A DNA stretch of 61,467 nt, taken from an uncultured Planctomycetales bacterium (GTDB lineage: Bacteria > Planctomycetota > Planctomycetia > Isosphaerales > Isosphaeraceae). A program made the translations under genes and the position numbers. Where the stretch lies: assembly GCA_903926465.1 (NCBI GenBank), contig CAIYJE010000094.1:1-61467 (forward strand), in the 5' to 3' direction. The first letter of the stretch is position 1, and every line of letters begins with the position of its first letter. Below the pieces are notes generated by a model. That model was given only the letters and a program-made list of their open reading frames with translations, was not told where the DNA came from and ran no database searches. Shown one piece after another: positions 26,716-35,278 of this stretch.

Positions 26716-27222
26716 ATGAGCGAATCTCCAAGCGTCTATCAAATGGTCATCGAGAGTCCGGTGGGGCCAATTGAATTGGTGTCGAATGGTGAGTCGCTGA
26801 ACGGCCTCTATTTTTCCAGCCACAAGAATCGCCCAGAAATCCAATCGAACACACCGCAGCCCTGTTCGTTGTTGCGGGAAGCGGCTCATCAGCTTGAAGC
26901 ATATTTTGCCGGTAGGCGGCAGGCGTTTGATGTGCCACTGGCAGTTCGTGGAACGGAATTCCAGCGAACAGTCTGGGGTGCCCTGAAAGCCATCCCGTTT
27001 GGTGAGAGTATCAGCTACGCCGAGCTTGCGCGGCGGATTGAGAGGCCGTCTGCCTGCAGGGCGGTGGGGACCGCCAATGGGCGAAATCCGATCTCCATCA
27101 TCATCCCCTGCCATCGTGTGGTGGGCATGAGTGGTCGACTGACCGGGTATGCTGGCGGTCTGAAGATCAAAGAATGGTTGATCACTCATGAGAGGGGTGG
27201 CCTGGAAACCAGTCAGTCCTGA
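26716..27222 (+). CDS. ogt: methylated-DNA--protein-cysteine methyltransferase (Ogt/AGT)
   Basis: This suicide DNA-repair protein transfers alkyl groups from O6-alkylguanine or O4-alkylthymine to its own cysteine. The 168 residues carry the active-site motif IIIPCHRVVG, with the arginine finger and recognition helix upstream (FQRTVWGALKAIPFGESISYAELA), AVGTANGRNPIS just before the active site, and the GYAGGLKIKEWLI tail. There is no Ada N-terminal zinc domain, so it is the stand-alone Ogt type. It begins 45 bases after zwf and could be read from the same transcript. Confidence 0.95.
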   Translation: MSESPSVYQMVIESPVGPIELVSNGESLNGLYFSSHKNRPEIQSNTPQPCSLLREAAHQLEAYFAGRRQAFDVPLAVRGTEFQRTVWGALKAIPFGESISYAELARRIERPSACRAVGTANGRNPISIIIPCHRVVGMSGRLTGYAGGLKIKEWLITHERGGLETSQS

Positions 27223-27332
27223 GGAGTTGAAGCCTCACGTGAGTGCCGGGTTTTTATTCTAGGAAATGCCCGGATCTTTGGCTTGTCGGCCAACCGCCGA
27301 GGGGCTTTGCTGCTCGCTTGTTTACTGGATAC

Positions 27333-27957
27333 ATGATGCCTAAACGCGTTGCGTTACTTGGTTTTTATGGTATCGGCAACTTTGGCGATGACTTGATGAC
27401 CTATCTGTTTGCTGAGCACCTGGCGGCCCATCATGTTCCTTACTCCCTTTTCAGCCTTCGCCATGCGGAGCGAGATAGCCCGAAGTTTGAAGACTTTCCC
27501 ATGCTTCCGGAGGGGCCCCAGCACGACCCCGAGCCGTTTCTCGAATCCTGTGAACTGGCAGCGTGGGGCGGCGGCGGGCTGCTTGTGTCGTGGCCAATTG
27601 GGGAATTTCGGAAACGATTCCTAGGGGTGGAGGAACAGTTCGACCGGATTGCAGCCCTGGCGAACGCGCGTGGAATCCGCCGAAGCGCATTCTCTGTTGG
27701 GGGCTGGCCGCACCGAGGTTTCATTCCAGCCGGCTTATAAATAGCGTTTTCTGTCTGGAGCCGAATACATCAGCGTGAGAAATTGGAGTGATCTTGATAC
27801 GCTTCAAAAACCTGGGAGTTCCGGGAGACTGGTTTCCTGACGTGGTCTGGCAAACCGCAAGATTGTTTCCACGCTCTCGCTCGTCTCAACGTATCCTGCG
27901 CATCGGGTTGGATCTATATTCCGATCATTTGCTGCGAGCAAGAGCCCCTTATGTGTA
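27333..27957 (+). pseudogene. broken polysaccharide pyruvyl transferase family gene
   Basis: The frame from the ATG at 27333 starts well: LLGFYGIGNFGDDLM, then LAAWGGGGLLVSW and the strand RRSAFSVGGWP, as in the PS_pyruv_trans family that adds ketal-linked pyruvate to exopolysaccharides. It stops at 27740. The next expected block continues in other frames: AEYISVRNWSDLDTLQK from about 27763, then, after a shift at about 27809, GVPGDWFPDVVWQTARLFP. The C-terminal half and Asp-rich block are lost beyond about 27957. At least two frameshifts plus a deletion make it non-functional as annotated. The stretch 27958-28149 holds nothing I recognise. Confidence 0.8.
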
Positions 27958-28149
27958 GATGTTCAGAGAATCCGTAGCGTCGTCAGGGCGCGGGCATGCG
28001 TCTTCCTGAGTGCTGTTGTTTGGATTTGAATCCAGGATTGTCAAGCACCAGCGGCTCACGATGGATGACATGGGAAACCAACCGCAACAGACCGCTGCGG
28101 GCGGCTGCCTCCCAGGCACAACCCAATCGTGAACCGCGATCGGCGTTGC

Positions 28150-30153
28150 TCATTTGGCTTCGTTGTCTGGCCAGATTGACGCTAGCGGAAACACGGTGCA
28201 GGAAATGATCTGGCTGTTGCCGCCAGTGGCGAACAGTTCCAGTTGATCACTACCGACCGATGGGAACACCAGGTCGGTGATCACTGTTTCACCCTGGTTG
28301 CCAAAGACCTCAACCGAGCTCCGATCGACCAGAATTCGAAGCTGGATCCGGCCGTCGTTACCCGGTGTCAGCGGACCTTTGTGGATTCCGGCGAATGCCG
28401 GATGGAAATCGACATTGCCCGACGTGGTCCGATCGACCGAGAGCTGTTTGGTCTGGGGTTCGTAACGGATCACGGTTTGCTCAGTCGCCCCCTTCAGCAC
28501 CCGAATTCCAACTGCGCTGGCCGAGCCTGGCTCAATCTCCAAAAGCAGTTCAAACACCTGCCCATGGCTTTTCAGCTCGTGAGCCTGGTCATTCAGGGTG
28601 AGATTCTTCAGTTCCTCGGGGGTGCCTCGTAATCGCTCGAACTCTCGCGCTGGGGTCTGACACAGGCGGAGCTCGCCGTTGATCCTTGCCAGCGTGAGAC
28701 TGCGTGGAACGGACATCGCACTGCGCCAGGGGGCGGTGGGGTTCAGGCACGTTTCCCAGTTGTTCATCCACCCTAGCCAGATCCGGCGGCCATCACTGGC
28801 CGGCACCCCCGACCAGGAAACCGGGGCATAAAAATCACGCCCAAAGTCAATCCACCGAGATTCCTGAGAATCCGCCATAAACTCCTTACCATCAAAAACG
28901 CCCGTTAAATACTCGCCACCAGAACCGCCCGCTACTGCCCCATTGCCCATGTCGGCCTTCAACACCCAGCGCGTTTTGCCAGGCTCCCCTTCAATGGGCA
29001 TTTCAAACAAATCGGGACATTCCCAGTTCAGCTTTTTCTCAACGCCCGCCGGCCCAAACTTGCTCAGGAACGTCCAGCGCTTCAGATCGTTCGACCCATA
29101 AAAATGCAAGATCCTGTCCTTCGCCAGCGAGACCACCATCACCCACCGCTGGTCAGGCTCGTACCAGAAGACCTTGGGATCTCGGAACTCGGCCATCCCG
29201 ATGTCCAGCACCGGATTCTCGCGATACTTTGTCCAGGTGCGCCCGTGGTCCAGGCTGAAGGCCAGATCCTGCGTCTGCCGCTTGTGCCCTTCGCCCGTGT
29301 AAATCGCAACCATCGGGGGATTCTCAGCCGAGCCCAAGCCCGACGTATTCTTGAGATCCACAACCGCGCTTCCAGAGAAAGCCATGGTGCCGTACTCATC
29401 ATGGAGCGCAATCGGCAGGTGCTCCCAGTTCACCAGATTCCTGCTCACGGCATGCCCCCAGCTCATGTGTCCCCACTCAAGCCCATGGGGGTTGTGCTGG
29501 TAAAACAGGTGGTATTCGCCATCAAAAAACACCAGGCCGTTGGGGTCGTTCATCCAGTTCATTTCAGGCGTGAAATGAAACTGAGGCCGGAACCGCTCCT
29601 GGTAATAACCTGGGCTCTTGCGATAAGTTTCTAGCCTGACCGCAGAGGCAAGAGATCGGGGTTCGTCGCTCAGGGTGATCTGATCGACCAGAATGTGCCC
29701 CCAGGCCCCCTGGGCCTGATCAAAGATTCGTACCTGTCCGGTTTTGCCCTGGAAGGCCCGCAGATCGAGCGATTTCCAGGCCAGGTCTCCTGAATCGTCG
29801 CCCGCTGTTACACTCTGGCGTTTGCCATCCACCCAGAACTCCAGTCCCAGTTGCGCAGAGTCTTTGCCGCCGGCAATCAGGAACGAGAGGTAAGGGTGCG
29901 TTAGCTTGAATTCTGGTGATGTCAACGAACCTGTGGCTTCGTCAGTACCGGCAAAAGAATCCACAAATCCTGTTCCCTGGCAACCGTGGATGCCAAGCTC
30001 CGCGTGAACCGGGCCGGTCCCAAAGGCGGTGCCCTCGGTTTTCCAGTTGCCATAAGTTGCGGCTTCGAAGTCCGCGATCACCTGGTCACCGGCGAGGGCC
30101 GGGCCGGTGCATGAGCCTGCAAGCAGGAGAGCCGCCAGTATGTGATGTCTCAT
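28150..30153 (-). CDS. secreted GH32 beta-fructosidase (levanase/invertase type)
   Basis: The 667-residue product has a signal peptide (LAALLLAGSCTGPALAG) and is exported. An N-terminal beta-sandwich (about 25-160; VIADFEAATYGNW ... GHILVDQITL) precedes the five-bladed GH32 propeller. The nucleophile site WMNDPNG is near residue 200, the transition-state stabiliser FRDP near 325, and the acid/base WECPDLFEMP near 378. The C-terminal beta-sandwich ends with ILVDRSSVEVFGNQGE, usual for the family. It cleaves fructans or sucrose outside the cytoplasm. The ATG at 30153 overlaps the stop of the fructokinase gene (ATGA), so the two genes are translationally coupled. Confidence 0.95.
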   Translation of the reverse strand: MRHHILAALLLAGSCTGPALAGDQVIADFEAATYGNWKTEGTAFGTGPVHAELGIHGCQGTGFVDSFAGTDEATGSLTSPEFKLTHPYLSFLIAGGKDSAQLGLEFWVDGKRQSVTAGDDSGDLAWKSLDLRAFQGKTGQVRIFDQAQGAWGHILVDQITLSDEPRSLASAVRLETYRKSPGYYQERFRPQFHFTPEMNWMNDPNGLVFFDGEYHLFYQHNPHGLEWGHMSWGHAVSRNLVNWEHLPIALHDEYGTMAFSGSAVVDLKNTSGLGSAENPPMVAIYTGEGHKRQTQDLAFSLDHGRTWTKYRENPVLDIGMAEFRDPKVFWYEPDQRWVMVVSLAKDRILHFYGSNDLKRWTFLSKFGPAGVEKKLNWECPDLFEMPIEGEPGKTRWVLKADMGNGAVAGGSGGEYLTGVFDGKEFMADSQESRWIDFGRDFYAPVSWSGVPASDGRRIWLGWMNNWETCLNPTAPWRSAMSVPRSLTLARINGELRLCQTPAREFERLRGTPEELKNLTLNDQAHELKSHGQVFELLLEIEPGSASAVGIRVLKGATEQTVIRYEPQTKQLSVDRTTSGNVDFHPAFAGIHKGPLTPGNDGRIQLRILVDRSSVEVFGNQGETVITDLVFPSVGSDQLELFATGGNSQIISCTVFPLASIWPDNEAK

Positions 30154-31055
30154 TGGGCGAGCACCTTGGAGAGATGAAGATAAGTCGGAAATGTGGGTGT
30201 GCCGCCGGTCTGAGTGCACACGTAGGCTGCCACCTCGTTGGCCCAGGCGTTGATTCGGTTCAGCGGTAAATCGTAGAGCAGGCCGAGGCCGAGCGCCGCC
30301 GTGAACGCGTCTCCTGCCCCCACGGTGTCTACCACGTTCACCTTCAGGCCGCTTACCTCGCTGCGTGTGCCTGTGTCGGAAATCAGCAGCGATCCGTGCG
30401 CACCCCGGGTTAGCGCCACCAAGCGGAGAGGGAACCGATGTAGGAGGCCTTGGACAAGCTCCTCCTCGGTCCCTTCAAGGTTCAAAAGTGCGGCCAGGAT
30501 CGGCAATTCTTCGTCGTTGAGTTTCAGAACGCTGGCCAGCGGCAGGCTTTCCAGGATGACGGCGTTATCCCAGAACGGTGCGCGCAGGTTGATATCCAGA
30601 ATTCGCAGGCAGTTTGGCCGAGTGGTGGCAATGGCCTGGCGGATGGTGCTGCGTGAGGTTTGGCTGCGCTGGGCGAGCGTGCCGAAGCAGACCAGATCGG
30701 CCTGGTGTGATGCGGTGGCAAGCCGATCGCTCCAGGTCAGGGTGTCCCAGGCGGGATGCTCGATGAAGTGATAGCTTGGCTTGCCAGAGGAGTCCAGGTT
30801 CACGTCGACCTGCCCCGTGGGAGAGTTGCAGGCTACAACCAGCGCATGATCGACCCCATGCAATGCCAGGGTTTTGCAAGCGAGCTGGCCCAGCGGGTCG
30901 TGGCCCACCGCGCTCGCCATGGCCACGCTCGCTTGGGTTTGCCCCAGTTCGGCCACGCAGCAGGCAAAATTGGCAGGCGCGCCACCGAAATGGGGGCCGT
31001 CCGGAAAAACATCCCAGAGCACTTCACCGAGCGCAAGAATCTGTTTTGGCATCAT
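30150..31055 (-). CDS. PfkB-family fructokinase
   Basis: The 301-residue product has the PfkB/ribokinase fold. The start is LALGEVLWDVFP; the sugar-site motif is GGAPANFACCVAELG; and the second signature, NVVDTVGAGDAFTAALGLGL, holds the catalytic Asp and anion hole. The FGGAPANFA pattern and the neighbour point to fructose as the substrate, yielding fructose 6-phosphate. I take the ATG pair at 31055/31052, since the upstream part (to 31115) lacks family features. It is the first gene of a pair with the GH32 enzyme, so secreted cleavage and cytoplasmic phosphorylation are co-expressed. No fructose transporter is nearby. Confidence 0.92.
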   Translation of the reverse strand: MMPKQILALGEVLWDVFPDGPHFGGAPANFACCVAELGQTQASVAMASAVGHDPLGQLACKTLALHGVDHALVVACNSPTGQVDVNLDSSGKPSYHFIEHPAWDTLTWSDRLATASHQADLVCFGTLAQRSQTSRSTIRQAIATTRPNCLRILDINLRAPFWDNAVILESLPLASVLKLNDEELPILAALLNLEGTEEELVQGLLHRFPLRLVALTRGAHGSLLISDTGTRSEVSGLKVNVVDTVGAGDAFTAALGLGLLYDLPLNRINAWANEVAAYVCTQTGGTPTFPTYLHLSKVLAQ

Positions 31056-31316
31056 TGGGTTCTTTGTTTCCGGGGCCTCGTTTCCGGCCCACCCACCTGT
31101 TTCCATCACTCGCAAAAGGCGATCAGGAATCCAGCTTTTGTACCACGGTTTTGTGCGTCTTGCTCCGTCTGTCTTCGGTTTAGGTTACCGTGAAACGGCT
31201 CTGAGAGCCTTCTTTTTTTGCACGGTCCGGAAGGTCCAATCGTTCGTCTTGGATGGCGACCGATGCCCAGTTCGCTCGGCCGTGCTTCCTGTCGCTTAAT
31301 ATGACTTTTTCGTGCG

Positions 31317-31514
31317 ACTTTTTGAGAATGGTTCTTCATACCGAGCCGGGAGCGCAAGCGACCGACCCTCTCAAATCAGACGCTTCCGGACCTTGAACAC
31401 CAGGATCATGGCCGGCGCGCACGTGAATTCTTCTCGGCCCAGGAATACTTGAGCCAGTGCGGTGAACCTTGTGTTCGTGGCCTCCGGAACTCACCGGAAG
31501 CTGGTTGCTCGCTT
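31317..31514. repeat. dispersed repeat, copy B (partner at 1804-2000)
   Basis: It matches copy A from ACTTTTTGAGAATGG through the CCGGAAGCTGG block, with one base of net length change. The right arm of the internal inverted repeat is degraded here. At 32110-32124 lies AAGCGTAACTTCAAA, which matches the right terminal repeat of copy A at 14 of 15 positions in the same orientation, so the whole element may span 31317-32124 and include the zinc-ribbon gene. No intact transposase frame occurs in the 648-base interval 31056-31703. Confidence 0.7.
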
Positions 31515-31703
31515 CCGTTCGCGGCTCGGAATTGGAGGAGAGCGCCAGGGGCCTGGGGAAAAGCAAGTCAAAAGAAGACTTGCAACTTGTTCAGAATAAC
31601 CAGGGTGCGGCCCTTGGCCTTTCGAGCGATCGGCTCAACGCTTTGTTCGGGTCGGTGAACAGCCCAGTGCACGCGAGTTGAGCGAGTTAGATCGAAGTGC
31701 TTG

Positions 31704-31961
31704 TCAGGAGGCGTCAGCGTCGTCCGGCGCGATGATGTTCCGGAGATGCTCGGGGTAAATCTCTGTCTCACAGGCAAGGCATTGCCAAGAGGGGTCGCTG
31801 CCGCTCATACAGCACCCACCCAAGGCGACCTCGTCGCGATTCGAGGCCTCGATCAGTGTCTCGCTCGGCATGCCGTAGGCGATTTTTACGACCCGTGACT
31901 GTCCGCACTGTGGGCAGTGTGCTGGCTTCCGTCTGGCGAAGTAAGGCTTTTTACCTGGCAT
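31704..31961 (-). CDS. small zinc-ribbon protein, unknown function
   Basis: The 85-residue product has two Cys pairs that would bind one zinc ion: HCPQCG near residue 20 and WQCLACE near 62. Between them is GGCCMSGSDPSWQC, a block I recall in uncharacterised small bacterial zinc-ribbon proteins, with GG-x-SGSDP-W-C conserved. A good ribosome site (AGAAGG) lies just before the ATG at 31961. It is mostly acidic outside the ribbon. It sits between copy B of the dispersed repeat and a right-end-like repeat, so it may be cargo of that element. No function can be assigned. Confidence 0.7.
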   Translation of the reverse strand: MPGKKPYFARRKPAHCPQCGQSRVVKIAYGMPSETLIEASNRDEVALGGCCMSGSDPSWQCLACETEIYPEHLRNIIAPDDADAS

Positions 31962-32284
31962 GGCAACCTTCTAACTTGTGGTTTCGAACGAGAGAAAAAT
32001 ACGAATAAATAGCGATGATCGGCTCGTTGATTTCCAATATACCAAATCAGAATCTCTCGCTCACGTGTCAGGCTCTTAGATCAGGTGTTTTGCCAAGCAA
32101 AACCCCAGGAAGCGTAACTTCAAAGTTCGTTCCCAAGGTTGTAACTACAGGCCAGACCGGGAAGCTGCTTGACTCAGGGGTGGCAGGGTGCTGAAATTCT
32201 GATGTTTGCCAGTATTCGTGATCGAGGTCTGGCGGCGTGGCCACAGGTCAATCACGGCGATGGGACACCTTGCGAGTTGAATGA
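31962..32284. other. AT-richer spacer with a terminal-repeat-like sequence
   Basis: The 323 bases separate the zinc-ribbon gene and the MFS carrier, which diverge. Bases 31985-32060 are AT-rich compared with the surroundings, as at promoters or insertion scars. AAGCGTAACTTCAAA at 32110-32124 matches the right terminal repeat of the relic at 1793-2323. No gene is seen. Confidence 0.45.
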
Positions 32285-32290
32285 TTGCCC

Positions 32291-33643
32291 ATGTCCTTCC
32301 TCGGCTTCCTGGATCGAGCCCACACGGTGGCCCCCGCGCATTTCAGTCGCTGGCTCATTCCGCCTGCGGCCCTGGCGGTTCACCTTTGCATCGGCTCCAT
32401 TTACGGTTTCAGCGTGTTCAATGAGCCGCTGACGCGGGTACTGGGCATCTCCGCCTCCATCAAGGGGCAAGACTGGAGCATCCCCGAGGTCGGCTGGATC
32501 TACTCGATCGCCCTGATCATGCTGGGGCTTTCGGCCGCAGTGCTGGGGCGCTGGGTCGAGCGAGTGGGACCCCGAAAGACGATCGTCGCCTCGGCCTTTT
32601 GTTTTTGCGGGGGGCTCTGGATCTCTGCGCTTGGGGTGGCCTTTCACAGTATCACGCTGGTTTACCTGGGTTATGGGGTGCTGGGCGGCATCGGCCTGGG
32701 TTTGGGCTATATCTCGCCGGTTTCCACCCTGGTGAAATGGTTTCCGGACCGGCCGGGCCTGGCCACCGGCATGGCGATCATGGGTTTTGGCGGCGGAGCC
32801 TTGATTGGTGCCCCGCTGGGGGTGGAGCTTATGGCCCACTTCAAATCGCCAGCCTCGGTGGGGGTCAAGGAAACCTTGCTGGTGCTGGGAACGGTCTACT
32901 TTGCGTTCATGATGTTCGGGGCCTTCACCATTCGTGTGCCGGCCACGGGCTGGTTGCCCCGGGGGTACGTGGCCGTCACGGCGCCCAAGAAGCTGGTCAC
33001 CCAGTCTCATGTGTCTCTGGATGCCGCCTGGAAAACCCCGCAGTTCTGGCTGTTGTGGGGAATGCTTTGCATGAATGTCACGGCCGGCATTGGCATTCTG
33101 GGCCAGGCATCGCTGATGTGTCAGGACATGTTCGGAGTTTCGGCGGCGGTCGGTGGTGGATTCGCCGGCTTACTGAGCATTTTCAACATGGCCGGGCGAC
33201 TGTTCTGGTCTTCAACCTCCGATCGGACCGGCCGCAAAACGATCTACTCGGTTTTCTTCTTGCTGGGTGCCCTGCTCTATCTGCTGGTTCCGTTCGCAGA
33301 GAAACAGCAAAGCGTTCCGCTATTCGTGCTGCTAACCGCGCTCATCATCTCGATGTACGGGGGCGGGTTTGCCACCATTCCTGCGTACCTTCGAGATCTT
33401 TTCGGATCCATGCACCTGGGAGCCATTCATGGCCGGTTGATCACCGCCTGGTCGATGGCCGCGGTGCTGGGCCCGCAACTGGTCAATTACATCTCGACCT
33501 ATCAGAAAGAGCACGGTGTTCCGAAGGCGGAAGCCTATAACGCAACCATGTACCTGATGGCCGGCCTGCTGATGTTTGGCCTGTGCTGCAATTTGCTGGT
33601 GCGCCCGGTTCATGACCGTTTTCACCATTCTGACGCCATTTGA
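32291..33643 (+). CDS. MFS transporter of the oxalate/formate antiporter (OFA) type
   Basis: The 450-residue product has twelve hydrophobic helices. It begins with the OFA-type first helix (AVHLCIGSIYGFSVFNEPLTRVLG), where the YxxSVF block is diagnostic. The motif GRWVERVGPRKTIV is the MFS A-loop, and the second half has WSSTSDRTGRKTIY at the equivalent place. OFA carriers exchange small carboxylates such as oxalate/formate or pyruvate. It is followed at 33704 by a 50-residue hydrophobic gene known as the MFS small subunit in this family. ATG codons at 32285 and 32291 are both possible. Confidence 0.87.
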   Translation: MSFLGFLDRAHTVAPAHFSRWLIPPAALAVHLCIGSIYGFSVFNEPLTRVLGISASIKGQDWSIPEVGWIYSIALIMLGLSAAVLGRWVERVGPRKTIVASAFCFCGGLWISALGVAFHSITLVYLGYGVLGGIGLGLGYISPVSTLVKWFPDRPGLATGMAIMGFGGGALIGAPLGVELMAHFKSPASVGVKETLLVLGTVYFAFMMFGAFTIRVPATGWLPRGYVAVTAPKKLVTQSHVSLDAAWKTPQFWLLWGMLCMNVTAGIGILGQASLMCQDMFGVSAAVGGGFAGLLSIFNMAGRLFWSSTSDRTGRKTIYSVFFLLGALLYLLVPFAEKQQSVPLFVLLTALIISMYGGGFATIPAYLRDLFGSMHLGAIHGRLITAWSMAAVLGPQLVNYISTYQKEHGVPKAEAYNATMYLMAGLLMFGLCCNLLVRPVHDRFHHSDAI

Positions 33644-33703
33644 ACCAGCGCTGGTTTGTTCCAGGGCCGAGCGTTCGGTCTTTTGAGGCCAAGGGGTAAA
33701 TTG

Positions 33704-33856
33704 ATGACCGATTCTCGGAAAAAGACACCTGTGCCCCTGATTGCCGCCGCCTGGGTTCTGGTTCTCATTCCCCTGAGCTGGGGCGTGATGCAGAGCGTGC
33801 TCAAGTCTTTACCGCTGTTCCAGCAGGCGGGCCCATCCCGTTCGTCCAAAGGTTAG
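33704..33856 (+). CDS. MFS transporter small subunit (50 residues)
   Basis: The product has one membrane helix (PLIAAAWVLVLIPLSWGVM) after a short basic leader, then a polar tail. Tiny genes with this layout follow OFA-type carriers in other bacteria; their role is not established, but a structural partner is presumed. The ATG at 33704 lies 60 bases after the stop of the carrier, so the two form an operon. Start sites upstream to 33656 only add residues without membrane character. A REP-like hairpin follows at 33865. Confidence 0.75.
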   Translation: MTDSRKKTPVPLIAAAWVLVLIPLSWGVMQSVLKSLPLFQQAGPSRSSKG

Positions 33857-33864
33857 AACGCCGT

Positions 33865-33917
33865 TTCAAAACCGGGACTGGCTCCGAGTCCGCGAGGTGC
33901 CTGTCCCAGGTTTTGAA
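33865..33917. repeat. REP-like interrupted palindrome / possible terminator
   Basis: TTCAAAACC (33865-33873) pairs with GGTTTTGAA (33909-33917). Inside it, GGGACTGGC (33874-33882) pairs with GCCTGTCCC (33899-33907) apart from one T-T mismatch. It starts nine bases after the small-subunit stop codon and ends about 165 bases before opcA. The inner hairpin, with a TCCGAG...GAGGT loop, looks like a dispersed planctomycete palindrome and may also end transcription. Confidence 0.65.
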
Positions 33918-34082
33918 TTGCCTCTTAGAACTCCAGCGGCTGAGCTTCACGGGGGCGGCACTTTTCGCAGGTGTCTGGCACTGTTGGGAGGGGGGCCGGG
34001 CGCTTCTGCTGGGCATGGAACCAGGAACGCACTAGAATCTGTTGGCCAAGACCAATACCGGCCGAGCCCAGGAGTGGAGCGC

Positions 34083-35249
34083 ATGACACCCACAGCCGAG
34101 ACTGAAGCGTTTCTGAGCGGCCAGGGGATTTCGGTCCCCTTGAGCACAATTGAGACCGAATTGACCAGGCTCTGGGGTCCCTCTGCCGAGGGCATCGATG
34201 GCTCGGATCCCGACCACCCCACGGTGACCCGGCTCTCGCTGGCCAATCTGGTGGTGGGCTGCCTGGGCGCCGATAGCGAGCAGGTTCGTAAGGCGCTTGA
34301 TACTGTGCTGGCCCGCCATCCGTGCCGGGCAATTGTGCTTCGGCTAACCAGCGACCCGGTTCGGCGGGTGTCGGCCGAAGTGGCGGCCCAGTGTGCACTA
34401 CCGGCTCCTGGCCTGCCTCAGGTTTGTAGCGAACAGATCATCCTGAGTGCCGGCCCCAACGCCCTGGATTTGCTGCCGGGCGCTGTTCGCCCTTTGCTTG
34501 AGTCGGACCTGCCCATGGTCGTCTGGTGGGGCGGTGATCCTCGTCCATACTGGGACCTGTTCCGAGATCTGACCGATGAGGCCACCCGGCTGATCCCCGA
34601 CTTTCCTGATCCCGCAATTGATCCCGACCTGATCCGCCTGGCCCTTGATCCTGCGCACTCGGGTAACCCTTTCAGCCGCGATATCGCCTGGTACGGTGTA
34701 ACCCGCTGGCGTGAACTGGTGGCCCAGTTTTTTGATGGTGTGGCGGGGTTAGAATCGCTCGCCCGGCTCACCCAGGTGGAACTGAGCTTGGCCGCCTCCT
34801 CACTGGAACACCCCGCCCGAGCCGGGGCCTGGCTGGTTGCCTGGCTGGCTGGCCAGCTTCGCTGGAAACCGCTCACGCGAACGGTGGTTGGTCCCAGAAT
34901 CGAAGCTCAGTTCGAATCTCCGCGCGGGCCGGTGGCTGCCTCGATCGACTCAATCCTGGATCCCAGCGTTCCCTATGCCCAGGTGCGAGATGTGCGGTTG
35001 AAGGCCGCCGGGCCGAATCCGGCATCACCGAATACCAGGGACGAAAGTTTTCGAGTGACCCGCATCGTCGGAACTCCCGAGGTCCGGATCGAAACCAGTT
35101 CGGCGGCCCGGTGCGTTCTGCCAAGGCTGGTCCATGCCAGCGAGTGGGATGAGGCGCGCCGGATGGCCGCGGCGCTGGAGTCTCGCCGATTCAATCCCCC
35201 GTATGACAACGCCTTGCCCCACCTGATGTGGCTCATGGGTTGTGAGTGA
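34083..35249 (+). CDS. opcA: glucose-6-phosphate dehydrogenase assembly protein OpcA
   Basis: OpcA is an allosteric partner that assembles and activates glucose-6-phosphate dehydrogenase in cyanobacteria and actinobacteria. The 388 residues show the family blocks LANLVVGCLGADSEQ, CRAIVLRL and the central VRPLLESDLPMVVWWGG, then a long alpha/beta C-terminal half. I use the ATG at 34083, which follows a GGAG site and begins the homologous part, rather than the start at 33897. Its usual neighbour zwf lies about 7.4 kb upstream here. The gene converges on an unknown gene, with a hairpin between them. Confidence 0.85.
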   Translation: MTPTAETEAFLSGQGISVPLSTIETELTRLWGPSAEGIDGSDPDHPTVTRLSLANLVVGCLGADSEQVRKALDTVLARHPCRAIVLRLTSDPVRRVSAEVAAQCALPAPGLPQVCSEQIILSAGPNALDLLPGAVRPLLESDLPMVVWWGGDPRPYWDLFRDLTDEATRLIPDFPDPAIDPDLIRLALDPAHSGNPFSRDIAWYGVTRWRELVAQFFDGVAGLESLARLTQVELSLAASSLEHPARAGAWLVAWLAGQLRWKPLTRTVVGPRIEAQFESPRGPVAASIDSILDPSVPYAQVRDVRLKAAGPNPASPNTRDESFRVTRIVGTPEVRIETSSAARCVLPRLVHASEWDEARRMAAALESRRFNPPYDNALPHLMWLMGCE

Positions 35250-35254
35250 GGGCC

Positions 35255-35278
35255 CGCCGTTCAACTTAAAGGACGGCG
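35255..35278. terminator. hairpin between convergent opcA and an unknown gene
   Basis: CGCCGTTC (35255-35262) pairs with GGACGGCG (35271-35278) with one G-T pair. It starts five bases past the opcA stop codon, and its right arm lies inside the last codons of the convergent gene. It can serve both directions; no long T run is present. Confidence 0.5.

Noticed and set aside
33897-34082. N-terminal extension of OpcA
   Set aside because: No homology to the family; a GGAG site supports the start at 34083.
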